Shown one piece after another: positions 33,775-42,000 of a stretch of DNA of 64,000 nucleotides. The DNA comes from an uncultured Croceitalea sp. Its GTDB lineage: Bacteria > Bacteroidota > Bacteroidia > Flavobacteriales > Flavobacteriaceae. Location of the stretch: NCBI GenBank assembly GCA_947495075.1, contig CANLXH010000002.1, positions 1,261,849-1,325,848 on the forward strand, in the 5' to 3' direction. Made by a program: the position numbers and the translations under genes. Every line of letters begins with the position of its first letter. The first letter of the stretch is position 1. The notes under the pieces are model-generated. The model was not told the DNA's origin and made no database searches. It was given only the letters and a program-made list of their open reading frames with translations.

Positions 33775-34379
33775 AGTTGCTGAAGTTGGGTTGTATAAAA
33801 TTGCATCATTTTTTTTACTTCATCAAACCCGGTACGTAATAAAGCTTCGCTGATACTACTTTGAGACTTTCCTAAAAGTTTTGCGAGCTCTTTTTGATTA
33901 GACTTAGGATTTTCTATTGCCGTTTTTAAGGTTCTTGAGCTAGCAGGGTGCCAATTGTCCATCGTTAACAAGGCTAATTGCAACATTAGGTTAATAGTAT
34001 CGTCAAATGCTTGGTTATTGGATTTTATGCCTAGGGTTTGTTTTTTTAAGCCTTCAAAGCATTCACCAGAGTTTACAAAAGCAGAACCATTAGATTCTGT
34101 TAGTTTTTCAGCATCGTAATCTTTTTCTCCAAGACCAATGGCCATGCGAACATCTATTATTGATTCTTGCTTTAAACAGGATTTTATGTAAATAGCAGCT
34201 TCTAAAGCTTTTTCTGGTATAACTTCTAATTGAAAGCTGTCTCCTCTATAGACTTCCCAATGCTTAGGTTCTTGGCCATAATTGTTTAATGCCTCTTTTA
34301 AATGAGGAAGCCATATTTGTGGAGCTTCTTTTCTAGAGTTAATAATATCTCCGGTAATAATAGCAGTTGTCATACTCAT
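33771..34379 (-). CDS. SatD family protein with C-terminal HTH
   Basis: About 202 residues from the ATG at 34379; another ATG lies at 34373, and TTG at 34388 is unlikely. It opens with the family motif TTAIITGDIINSRKE. The C-terminus ends in a helix-turn-helix (KELAKLLGKSQSSISEALLRTGF). The upstream region holds several TATCGGTA-type palindromes (34390-34437), so autoregulation is plausible. It is coupled to DUF3307. The biochemical role of SatD is not established. Confidence 0.85.
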   Translation of the reverse strand: MSMTTAIITGDIINSRKEAPQIWLPHLKEALNNYGQEPKHWEVYRGDSFQLEVIPEKALEAAIYIKSCLKQESIIDVRMAIGLGEKDYDAEKLTESNGSAFVNSGECFEGLKKQTLGIKSNNQAFDDTINLMLQLALLTMDNWHPASSRTLKTAIENPKSNQKELAKLLGKSQSSISEALLRTGFDEVKKMMQFYTTQLQQL

Positions 34380-34389
34380 AGAATACAAA

Positions 34390-34437
34390 TATCGGTAAAA
34401 ATACCGATAATTAAAAATATCGTTTATATAGACGATA
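34390..34437 (-). promoter_or_regulatory. palindromic operator candidates upstream of the SatD gene
   Basis: TATCGGTA (34390-34397) pairs with TACCGATA (34402-34409) across AAAA. TATCGTTTATATAGACGATA (34418-34437) is a 20-bp near-palindrome with one mismatched pair. A further TATCGGTTAA follows at about 34447. The repeated TATCG-x-T half sites sit 11-60 bp upstream of the start, where a repressor such as the SatD HTH would act. Confidence 0.55.
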
Positions 34438-34487
34438 ATAATATATATCGGTTAATTAGCAGATATATTGTTTTAAGAAAGTAAAAA

Positions 34488-34509
34488 GCCCCTGACATTC
34501 ATCAGGGGC
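34488..34509 (-). terminator. intrinsic terminator
   Basis: GCCCCTGA (34488-34495), loop CATTCA, TCAGGGGC (34502-34509), followed on the minus strand by TTTTT. It terminates the gene at 34534-34980. Confidence 0.75.
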
Positions 34510-34533
34510 CTTTCAAAAATCAACAAAAAATAT

Positions 34534-34980
34534 TTATCCTCTTCTACCAACTTTCTGCATTTTCTTTTTGTCGTGCATACCTTTTCGATGGCGTGCTTTT
34601 TTCCAAAGCTCAAACTGCTCATCGGTAAGTATTTCTTTTAATTTTTCTTGTTGTGCTAGTTTGCGGTCCAATAATTCATTTTGCATTTTAAACCTTTCAT
34701 CACTTGTGGGCCTCTTAGCTTCATCATTTTCTTTTCTCGCCTTTCGTTCTGCTATTTTTGCTTTACGAAATTCTGCTTCTTCTAGATTAATTTTTAAAAC
34801 TTCATCTTGTTGTTTAGATGTTAACTCTAAAGTTAAAGCCATCCTTTTTGTCTTAAGCGTAGCCAATTGCTCAGCAGTCATATCATGTGCTGCTCTTTGA
34901 CGGTTATGGTCACGTTTGCCAGGTTGTGCAATTGCTGTTAGGCTCAACAACAAAGCCATTGTTAAAATTAAATTCTTCAT
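34534..34980 (-). CDS. periplasmic Spy/CpxP-like (DUF4890) helical protein
   Basis: 148 residues. A signal peptide (LTMALLLSLTAIAQ) is followed by a highly charged helical protein with LTSKQQDEVLKINLEEAEFRK and LKEILTDEQFELWKKA. These are the LTxxQ-like motifs of Spy/CpxP-type and DUF4890 proteins. It may act as a periplasmic chaperone or stress protein. The C-terminus is rich in Arg/Lys. Confidence 0.75.
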   Translation of the reverse strand: MKNLILTMALLLSLTAIAQPGKRDHNRQRAAHDMTAEQLATLKTKRMALTLELTSKQQDEVLKINLEEAEFRKAKIAERKARKENDEAKRPTSDERFKMQNELLDRKLAQQEKLKEILTDEQFELWKKARHRKGMHDKKKMQKVGRRG

Positions 34981-35076
34981 GTTATAGATTTTAAATGATT
35001 TGCCTATTTGACCAATGCGGCCGTAATAGGTTTAAAGCCATTTAGAAGTTTATGAAGCTTTTAACAAGTATGGTAA

Positions 35077-35262
35077 TTATTGTATAGGGGTTTCGAGCTC
35101 ATCAGTCTCGGAATCTTCAAGTTGTTCTGTGTCGATATCGACAACTTCATTTGAAGTAATCTGATCTTGAAATTTTTTGTCTTGCTCAATATTATTATAG
35201 AAGAATGCTGCTACAGCAAATAATAGAAAATAAATAAAGCTTTTGATTTTGTAGGTCTTCAT
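35077..35262 (-). CDS. 61-residue single-pass membrane protein, acidic tail
   Basis: One hydrophobic helix (about 9-24, FIYFLLFAVAAFFYNN), then an acidic tail (DIDTEQLEDSETDELETP). The family is not recognised. Codon pattern and the isolated minus-strand position between two minus-strand genes support a real gene. Confidence 0.55.
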   Translation of the reverse strand: MKTYKIKSFIYFLLFAVAAFFYNNIEQDKKFQDQITSNEVVDIDTEQLEDSETDELETPIQ

Positions 35263-35355
35263 AATGTTTATGATTTGGGTGAGATAAATGTAGGAATTTA
35301 TATCAAGGGATATTCAGATATGTTGTGAAACAGCAATTTATGTAGGTAAAAATAA

Positions 35356-35380
35356 AAAGGGGCAATTTGATTGCCCCTTT
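35356..35380 (-). terminator. intrinsic terminator of the metalloprotease gene
   Basis: AAAGGGGCAA (35356-35365) and TTGCCCCTTT (35371-35380) form a 10-bp stem, followed on the minus strand by a T-run. Confidence 0.8.
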
Positions 35381-35404
35381 CATCGATAAAACAGTTTCTA
35401 TTTA

Positions 35405-37906
35405 TTATCCATTAGGATTTAAAATAGCATCTATACGTTCTAGTGCATCTTGTAAATGATACCTACTCATACTATTAGAGGTTCTTGCAAGTCCGTTTCT
35501 AATATCACGCTTTAAATTATTTAACTCTGCACGTGCTACCGAACGAATATCTGACTGACTTGTATTAACAGCAGTAGACTTCTGATACCCCCCAAAACTT
35601 GGTTGCTTACGTTGGTTTTTAGCAGTCATTAAATAACCAAGTCTATCTATATGTGCTTTTTGTAAATTTCTACGATACGTATCTATAGATTTTCCACTTC
35701 TAGTTTCTGACCAAATACCTTTTCTAAGATCTCCCATAATATCTGTAATCTTATACGCATCACTACCATTTATAGTTTCATTCTCAATAGCTCTGGCCAA
35801 TTTACCCAAGCTCAACATGGTATTTAAAGTTCTAGTCTGTACAGAACGAACACGTTCTACAGAACCAGAATATTGAATTTTATTGAAAATTTCTTGGTCT
35901 AACATCCATTCTGGAGTTTGGAACAATTGCTCTTGAATAAAGTTCATACATTTTTTTTGATGTGCTTTATCCACATGCGTGTATACCGCACCTTCTTGGT
36001 CAAATGTTTTGTTGTATTCATAAACACCACCAATATTATTAGCAACGTGCCCCATGTATCTATTAAACTGACCTACAACTTGTCCATATAAAGTAGCTAA
36101 GTCATCATAGTTTTTACCATCTTCTGCTATCCATTCATTTAAATTAGGAACGATACGTTTAAGGTTTGCAATACCATAAAGGCTTGCTTTAACAGCATCG
36201 TCCCCTAAATCTTCGGTTTGTGAACTTGGGTCATGGATATCACCTACTTGTTGGTGACCAAAACGATACATTGGATCGTCTGCATGATCTAGTATCCATT
36301 TGTCCAACGTAGATTTTTCATCCTTTGCTGTCTTATCTAAAATAGGACGATATCCCCAGTTTATTGCATGCTTGTCGTATATACCTATGTCTGGCATTAA
36401 AGCAACACCCTCATCGCCTGGCTGAGCTACATAGTTAAAACGGGCATAATCCATTATAGAAGGAGCAGTACCATATTTCTTAGTGAAGGCCGCAGAACGT
36501 AAAGAGTCTACAGGATAGGCAACACTACTACCCATATTATGTGGTAAACCTAATGTATGCCCAACTTCATGAGAAGAGACAAAACGTATTAAGCGTCCCA
36601 TGATTTCATCTTTAAACTCAACTCCTCTAGCTTCTGGGTTAATAGCAGCTGTTTGTACAAAGAACCAGTTACGTAATAAGGTCATCACGTTGTGGTACCA
36701 ATTAATATCAGATTCTAAAATTTCTCCACTTCTTGGGTCACTTACGTGAGGTCCGTTTGCATTTGGTATTGGAGATGCCAAATAGCGTACTACGGAGTAG
36801 CGCACATCTTCTGGTGACCATTCTGGGTCTTCTTCTACAGATGGAGGGTCTTTGGCGATAATTGCGTTTTTAAAACCAGCGGCTTCAAATGCAACTTGCC
36901 AATCTTCTATACCTTGTTTAATAAAAGGTACCCATACTTTTGGTGTAGCTCTATCTATGTAGTATACAATTTGTTTTTTTGGTTCTACTAATTCCCCAGC
37001 CTTAAACTTAGCCAAATCTTCATCCTTAACCTCTAAACGCCATCTGTCTAAATAAGTAACACGCTTGCTTTCTTGTGCATCTAGACCGTAATCTACTTGG
37101 CCACGGGCAAACCAACCTACACGCTTGTCAAAATAGCGTCTTTTCATTGGCTCGGCAGGTAATAAGATCATCGAATTATTAATTTCAATAGAAATAGACC
37201 CTAAGCTTTGATTGCTTGGCGCAGATTTAGCAACATATGTTTTAACGTGTCTCGCTTCTACATTTAAAGGATAACTTTTTACACTTTCAATATAACTTCT
37301 AGCGGCATCTAAACGGCTTACTTTGTAACGTGTTCTATAAAGGTCTGGCATACCCAAGGCATTTACATCTTTGGTAAATAATGGGTCAATTTCAATTACA
37401 GTAGCAGGATTAAGGGAATCTTTTTTATTTATAGCTTTAATATCAAAAGCATAGAGAACAGGCTCAAAATTAGAATTTACTACTGCTTCATGTATAGGTA
37501 ATGAATCTGCAGCAACATTACCGTAAGAAACTACTCTTAATAATACTTTCTTTGGTTTTTTCTCCCAGCGGAGTACCTGAGTGTTTATTTTACCACCCCC
37601 AAAACCAATTCCAGTAGCAGTTTTTGAAATTCTACTTACCATTAACATTTCGCGATTAAAAAGCGAATCTGGAATTTCATAAAAGTGTTTATCCTCAACC
37701 TTATGTATATGAAAAAGACCTTCATCTGTTTCTGCATCTTTGGTTATTACTTTGTTGTAAGGTTGAATGCCTCCTTTTTTAGGTTTTGTAGGAGCTTTTT
37801 GTTCTGTTTTTTTCTTTTTCTTTTTAAAGAGTTGAGCCTCTGTAGTTTGAAAACTTGCTAGGGTAAAAATTACCAAAAGCAATTTAGGAAGTAAATTTTT
37901 CATCAT
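35405..37906 (-). CDS. exported zinc metalloprotease (DUF5117/DUF5118/DUF4953 type)
   Basis: 833 residues. A signal peptide (LLPKLLLVIFTLASFQTTEAQ) is followed by a Lys-rich stretch (KKKKKKTEQKAPTKPKK). The N-terminal region matches the DUF5118/DUF5117 style (MVSRISKTATGIGFGGG, KQIVYYIDRATPKVWVPFIKQG). The catalytic zinc site is HEVGHTLGLPHNMGSS, an extended HExxHxxGxxH. The C-terminal part ends in a helical DUF4953-like region. It is probably periplasmic or secreted. The physiological substrate is unknown. Confidence 0.9.
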   Translation of the reverse strand: MMKNLLPKLLLVIFTLASFQTTEAQLFKKKKKKTEQKAPTKPKKGGIQPYNKVITKDAETDEGLFHIHKVEDKHFYEIPDSLFNREMLMVSRISKTATGIGFGGGKINTQVLRWEKKPKKVLLRVVSYGNVAADSLPIHEAVVNSNFEPVLYAFDIKAINKKDSLNPATVIEIDPLFTKDVNALGMPDLYRTRYKVSRLDAARSYIESVKSYPLNVEARHVKTYVAKSAPSNQSLGSISIEINNSMILLPAEPMKRRYFDKRVGWFARGQVDYGLDAQESKRVTYLDRWRLEVKDEDLAKFKAGELVEPKKQIVYYIDRATPKVWVPFIKQGIEDWQVAFEAAGFKNAIIAKDPPSVEEDPEWSPEDVRYSVVRYLASPIPNANGPHVSDPRSGEILESDINWYHNVMTLLRNWFFVQTAAINPEARGVEFKDEIMGRLIRFVSSHEVGHTLGLPHNMGSSVAYPVDSLRSAAFTKKYGTAPSIMDYARFNYVAQPGDEGVALMPDIGIYDKHAINWGYRPILDKTAKDEKSTLDKWILDHADDPMYRFGHQQVGDIHDPSSQTEDLGDDAVKASLYGIANLKRIVPNLNEWIAEDGKNYDDLATLYGQVVGQFNRYMGHVANNIGGVYEYNKTFDQEGAVYTHVDKAHQKKCMNFIQEQLFQTPEWMLDQEIFNKIQYSGSVERVRSVQTRTLNTMLSLGKLARAIENETINGSDAYKITDIMGDLRKGIWSETRSGKSIDTYRRNLQKAHIDRLGYLMTAKNQRKQPSFGGYQKSTAVNTSQSDIRSVARAELNNLKRDIRNGLARTSNSMSRYHLQDALERIDAILNPNG

Positions 37907-38082
37907 TTAATGTCAGTTTGATTTTTTGTAGTGGGCCAAAGAACTTAAAAATTGATAGAATCTTCTGTTAAATAAATACTAACTCTAATTTTTTTTATAA
38001 AAATGTGGAACTTCTGGGAGTATTGCCTTTTACTGATAGTTTGCGTTTAAATACCTGCTATAACTGGGATGCAAGCGGATAC

Positions 38083-38090
38083 TAAATTTG
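38083..38090 (+). promoter_or_regulatory. candidate -7 element (TAAATTTG) before the repeat-protein gene
   Basis: TAAATTTG matches TAnnTTTG and lies about 84 bp before the ATG at 38174, in the divergent gap with the metalloprotease. No convincing -33 element was seen. Confidence 0.35.
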
Positions 38091-38173
38091 TTAAAAAAGT
38101 TAAAATGGTGTAACAATTAAATTTCTAAGTAGTCTTATAAGCATACAACATCAATCATCAAATCAATCAAAAA

Positions 38174-38899
38174 ATGAACAAATTATTATTAATTTATGGT
38201 TGCGCACTCTTTAGTGGTTCGCCCATATTAGAAGAACAAGAAAGTACGGTAACTGTTAATCAAGAACAAAACAAAACTGAAACTACGCGTACATTAGAAG
38301 ACAATTTAACTGCACTTAATATTAGTGCTGAGAAAGCAAAAACTACTGTACTATACACTACAGCTAAAGAGAACTTTGATATAAAAGATATTGAGTTCTT
38401 AGAAGTAGAAGAGGAATTTGACTTAGGTTTTGATACTTCGGAATATTTACCGAATGGCTTTAATCCTTATGAAGCAAATTTTGAGATTACTTCAGTAGAA
38501 TTCATCAACTCTGAAGATAATGTAGAACTAGGTTTTGATACTGTAACTTACCTTCCTGAAGGTTTTAATCCATATGAGACCACAGTAAACATAAAGTCTA
38601 TCAACTTTATGGAAGAAGATGAAATCGACTTAGGTTTTAATACAGAAGATTACTTGCCAGAAGGTTTTAACCCTTACGAAACATACTTTGATATTAGAAG
38701 GGTACAATTTGGGGAAGAAAATTTAGAGTATGACCTAGGTTTCGATACCACAAAATACCTTCCAATAGGATTTAATGCATATACTAATGAAGTTGCGATG
38801 CAAACAGTAAACTTTATTGAAGATGAAGAAATAGATTTAGGTTTTGATACTTCTAAGTATCTACCAGAAAACTTTGACCCTTACGCAAGGGCAAACTAG
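38174..38899 (+). CDS. exported protein with five LGFDT-x2-YLP-x2-FNPY repeats
   Basis: 241 residues. A short hydrophobic N-terminus (LLLIYGCALFSG) suggests export. From about residue 68 there are five tandem units of 34-35 residues. Each has a variable beta-like lead (IxFMEEDE) and the motif D/E-LGF-D/N-T-x-x-YLP-x-x-F-N/D-x-Y. The conserved Leu of LGF is at 84, 119, 153, 188 and 222. The units are acidic. I do not recognise a named family. A two-repeat relative follows 342 bp downstream. Confidence 0.75.
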   Translation: MNKLLLIYGCALFSGSPILEEQESTVTVNQEQNKTETTRTLEDNLTALNISAEKAKTTVLYTTAKENFDIKDIEFLEVEEEFDLGFDTSEYLPNGFNPYEANFEITSVEFINSEDNVELGFDTVTYLPEGFNPYETTVNIKSINFMEEDEIDLGFNTEDYLPEGFNPYETYFDIRRVQFGEENLEYDLGFDTTKYLPIGFNAYTNEVAMQTVNFIEDEEIDLGFDTSKYLPENFDPYARAN

Positions 38900-39240
38900 A
38901 TAGGATGTTTTTATTTTATCAATTTTTTTGAATTAGTTAGTTGAAAGTCCCAGTTCCACACTGGGATTTTTCAATTTAAAAACCCTCTAAAAGAATCAAT
39001 AAAATACACTTAACAAGAAATTAACAAAAAAATCGATGAAGTGTATTTGCTAAAATTGTGTGTTTAAAATTACGATTATCGCAAAATTTTGAAATTAGAG
39101 TTATCAGATTAAGAGTCTTTACAGATGTTAATTATAAATACTTTTCTTACAGATAAATTTGCAATTGTTAAGTGAAACTAAAACATACTAAACCTTATTT
39201 TTTACGGTTTTACCTTTGTCTCAAATTATTAAAAAACGAC
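38900..39240. other. gap between the two repeat-protein genes
   Basis: It holds a terminator (38948-38966) and then about 270 AT-rich bases without a coding frame. That part is presumably the promoter and leader of the second repeat-protein gene. No clear consensus promoter was picked out. Confidence 0.5.
38948..38966 (+). terminator. intrinsic terminator
   Basis: TCCCAG (38948-38953) pairs with CTGGGA (38961-38966), with an outer TTGAAA/TTTTTCAA extension and T-run. It ends the five-repeat gene. Confidence 0.65.
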
Positions 39241-39540
39241 ATGAAATATAAAAAATACATATCTACTGCTTTTTTGGCATTTCTTTTACTGCCTTTATTA
39301 AGCGCAAAAACTACACCATCATCTAAAGAAGATTTTGATGTTAGTAAAATCTCTTTTATTGAAGAAGACCAGCAAATAGATTTAGGTTTTGATACAACAG
39401 AATATCTTCCAGAGGATTTTAATCCTTATCAAGAAGAGGTTTCTATAGAGGGAATAAATTTTATGGAAGATGAACTTATTGACTTAGGTTTTGATACAGA
39501 AAATTACCTACCAGAAAATTTTAATCCCTATAAAAAATAG
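39241..39540 (+). CDS. exported protein with two LGFDT-x2-YLP-x2-FNPY repeats
   Basis: 99 residues from the ATG at 39241; the frame extends to a GTG at 39172, but the signal peptide begins at 39241 (STAFLAFLLLPLLSA). The mature part carries two units with LGF at 48 and 82: 34-residue spacing and the same FMEDE-DLGFDT-x-x-YLPE-x-FNPY pattern as the preceding gene. It looks like a shortened paralogue. Confidence 0.75.
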   Translation: MKYKKYISTAFLAFLLLPLLSAKTTPSSKEDFDVSKISFIEEDQQIDLGFDTTEYLPEDFNPYQEEVSIEGINFMEDELIDLGFDTENYLPENFNPYKK

Positions 39541-39564
39541 TTCCACAAATTTTGAGTTAGTCTG

Positions 39565-39604
39565 CAAAGCCCTATTCTTTGATTTTTCAAAGAATAGGGC
39601 TTTG
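39565..39604 (+). terminator. strong intrinsic terminator
   Basis: CAAAGCCCTATTCTTTGA (39565-39582) and TCAAAGAATAGGGCTTTG (39587-39604) form an 18-bp perfect stem followed by TTTTG. Confidence 0.8.
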
Positions 39605-39730
39605 TTTTGCATTTCATCGAATAAATATGGAATTCATAGATGCTAGAAACTTTTTTTTATATTTTCAACGTTGCTCATAGGTACTACCTATTTATGCATT
39701 TTAATATAACTAAAACCAAATCTTTAGACT

Positions 39731-40477
39731 ATGAGAATTTCTAAACTTACCTGTTCTTTCCTAGGATTATTCTTACTATGTTTTAATTTACTTATTGCAC
39801 AATTAGAGATTAGTGAAAGAGAAGCAATAGCACTTCTTGAACTAAGAGCTAAAACTAAAGGCGATTTATGGACCAACCAATGGGATACGGAAACTCCAAT
39901 ATCTGAATGGTACGGCGTAACTATCAAAAACGGAAAAGTTGTTGGTTTAGACTTGTCTAATAACAACTTACAAGGTAGAATTCCAATTACAATTGGGAAC
40001 CTTAAAAACTTAGAGACTCTTAATTTATCTCAAAATAAGATTTCTGGAAGAATACCAGGGTTATTTCGCAAGTTCAAAAATTTGAAGGAGGTTAATTTTG
40101 AAAATAATCAGTTAGTGGGTAATATCCCTAATACAATTAATAAGCTTCAGAATTTAGAAGAATTAAATTTAAGTAACAATAAGTTAGAAGGTACTTTGCC
40201 TAAGACCATAAATGAGTTAGGAAAATTAAGCACCTTAGCACTTGCAAATAATGATTTGAATGGTGATATTCCATCTGGAATGGAGAACTTAAAGAAACTT
40301 AAGAAATTATATCTTTCTAATAATGAGTTCGCCAGTATGAATGGTTTAAGAGCTCTTTCTAAGCAACAATTGGTATTAACGGATTTTAGATTAAAAGACG
40401 GAAACGTAATGCCAGTAGATTTTTCAAAAGCCCAGGAAGGATTATCCAAATTAGAATTTGAAGACTATCAAGATTAG
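39731..40477 (+). CDS. exported leucine-rich repeat protein
   Basis: 248 residues. A signal peptide (CSFLGLFLLCFNLLIAQ) is followed by a cap with TKGDLWTNQWDTETPISEW, common in Bacteroidota LRR proteins. About six LRRs of plant-like type follow at about 76-215 (NLETLNLSQNKISGRIP, NLEELNLSNNKLEGTLP). No membrane anchor or T9SS tail is seen. Probably a protein-binding exported factor. Confidence 0.88.
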   Translation: MRISKLTCSFLGLFLLCFNLLIAQLEISEREAIALLELRAKTKGDLWTNQWDTETPISEWYGVTIKNGKVVGLDLSNNNLQGRIPITIGNLKNLETLNLSQNKISGRIPGLFRKFKNLKEVNFENNQLVGNIPNTINKLQNLEELNLSNNKLEGTLPKTINELGKLSTLALANNDLNGDIPSGMENLKKLKKLYLSNNEFASMNGLRALSKQQLVLTDFRLKDGNVMPVDFSKAQEGLSKLEFEDYQD

Positions 40478-40498
40478 TTTTTGAACAAAACATATAAG

Positions 40499-40526
40499 AA
40501 AAGGCTCCAATTTATTGGAGCCTTTT
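40499..40526. terminator. bidirectional terminator between convergent genes
   Basis: AAAAGGCTCCAA (40499-40510) and TTGGAGCCTTTT (40515-40526) form a 12-bp stem with flanking A- and T-runs, usable by the LRR gene and the convergent SLC13 gene. Confidence 0.75.
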
Positions 40527-40530
40527 CTTT

Positions 40531-41961
40531 TTAGAATAATAATGGGATTATAAATTGAAATACGAATATAAGTAGTGCAACAGCTATTAAATTTAATATA
40601 ATACCTACTCTAGCCATCTGGGGTACTTTAACATAGCCACTTGCAAATACTATAGCATTAGGTGGTGTAGCCATAGGTAACATAAAGGCACAACTACTTG
40701 CCATTGTAACAGGAATTAGCAGATAAAGTATAGGAATCTCTAATCCAATAGCTATACCGGCGACTACTGGTGCAAGTACTGCGACTAAGGCTACATTACT
40801 CATTAATTCTGTCATGAACAGCATTAATAAAATTAATAATGAAGCGGTTAATAAAATACTTATATCACTAGAAGCAATTGCGTTAGCTACTAAATCTACA
40901 ATACCACTCACAGACATGCCTTTGGCCAGTGCTAATCCACCACCAAAAAGAATTAAAATTCCCCAAGCTAGTTTAGAAGTATCTTTCCAGTTAATAATAA
41001 AATCCCCCTTTTTAATATTGTAGGGAATTGCAAATAATGCTATTGCTGCAAAGATGCTAATCATTGTATCGGATAACCCTAAAGTAGGAAAGATACTATT
41101 GATGAGTGTTCGAAATATCCATAAGAATACAGTTACTCCAAATATGATTAAAACCATCTTTTCTTTCCCAGATGTAGCTCCTAGTTTTTTAAGTTCTATT
41201 TGTATTACTTCCTTTGAAGCATTAAATTTTAAATCCTTGTTTGGGAACATCCATTTTACCAAAACTAAATAGGTGATAGTAATCATAACAATTGAAAATG
41301 GAAGTCCTAAGGTCATCCATTTTAAAAATGAAATCTGAATATTGTATTCGTTCTCTAGAAGCCCAATTAATATTGAATTAGGAGGTGTACCTATAACAGT
41401 TGCAATTCCTCCTGCATTGGCGGAGAAAGCAATTCCTAACATTACACTTAATGCAAAGTTTTTATCATTTTTTGTAAACCCGTCTTCATCATCTATTAAA
41501 AGATTAATAACAGATAGCGCTATAGGTAACATTACCACGGTACTTGCTGTATTGCTTATCCACATACTTAAAGAAGCTGTGGCAATCATAAAACCTAAAA
41601 CCACTTTGTTGGGAGTTGTACCTGTAAGTTTTATGATATTTAAAGCAATGCGTTTGTGAAGATTTACTTTTTCTAGTGCTAGTGCCATCACAAACCCTCC
41701 AAAAAATAGAAATACTATTGGACTTCCATAATTGGCGCCAACATCTGCGATAGGGAGAATTTTAAGTAACGGGAAAAGTAAAAGTGGTAATAAAGCGGTT
41801 ACTGAAATAGATACTGCTTCAGCAATCCACCAAATGAGCATCCAAGCAGCAACGGCAATCACGGCGTCACCTTTTTCAGAGACCAATTCTATTGGTAGGT
41901 TGATAAGAATTAAAAATAGGATGGGCCCCACTATAAGGCCTAGTTTTTTGCTAAGCTCCAT
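40531..41961 (-). CDS. SLC13/DASS family sodium-coupled anion or dicarboxylate transporter
   Basis: 476 residues with about 11-12 hydrophobic segments. Family motifs: a SNT-type substrate loop (WISNTASTVVMLPIALS) and a second repeat loop with FMTELMSNVALVAVLAPV. The terminal signature SCAFMLPMATPPNAIVFASG is typical of the Na/dicarboxylate group. It imports C4-dicarboxylates or sulfate. The exact substrate is not determined. Confidence 0.9.
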   Translation of the reverse strand: MELSKKLGLIVGPILFLILINLPIELVSEKGDAVIAVAAWMLIWWIAEAVSISVTALLPLLLFPLLKILPIADVGANYGSPIVFLFFGGFVMALALEKVNLHKRIALNIIKLTGTTPNKVVLGFMIATASLSMWISNTASTVVMLPIALSVINLLIDDEDGFTKNDKNFALSVMLGIAFSANAGGIATVIGTPPNSILIGLLENEYNIQISFLKWMTLGLPFSIVMITITYLVLVKWMFPNKDLKFNASKEVIQIELKKLGATSGKEKMVLIIFGVTVFLWIFRTLINSIFPTLGLSDTMISIFAAIALFAIPYNIKKGDFIINWKDTSKLAWGILILFGGGLALAKGMSVSGIVDLVANAIASSDISILLTASLLILLMLFMTELMSNVALVAVLAPVVAGIAIGLEIPILYLLIPVTMASSCAFMLPMATPPNAIVFASGYVKVPQMARVGIILNLIAVALLIFVFQFIIPLLF

Positions 41962-42000
41962 TGGGATTCTAAGCTATACTAAATTCTTTAAGTAAAAAAA

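Noticed and set aside
38400-38890. Periodic DNA repeats in the LGFDT protein gene
   Set aside because: The periodicity is protein-level (34-35 codons) with diverged DNA, so it is a protein repeat and not an array or satellite.
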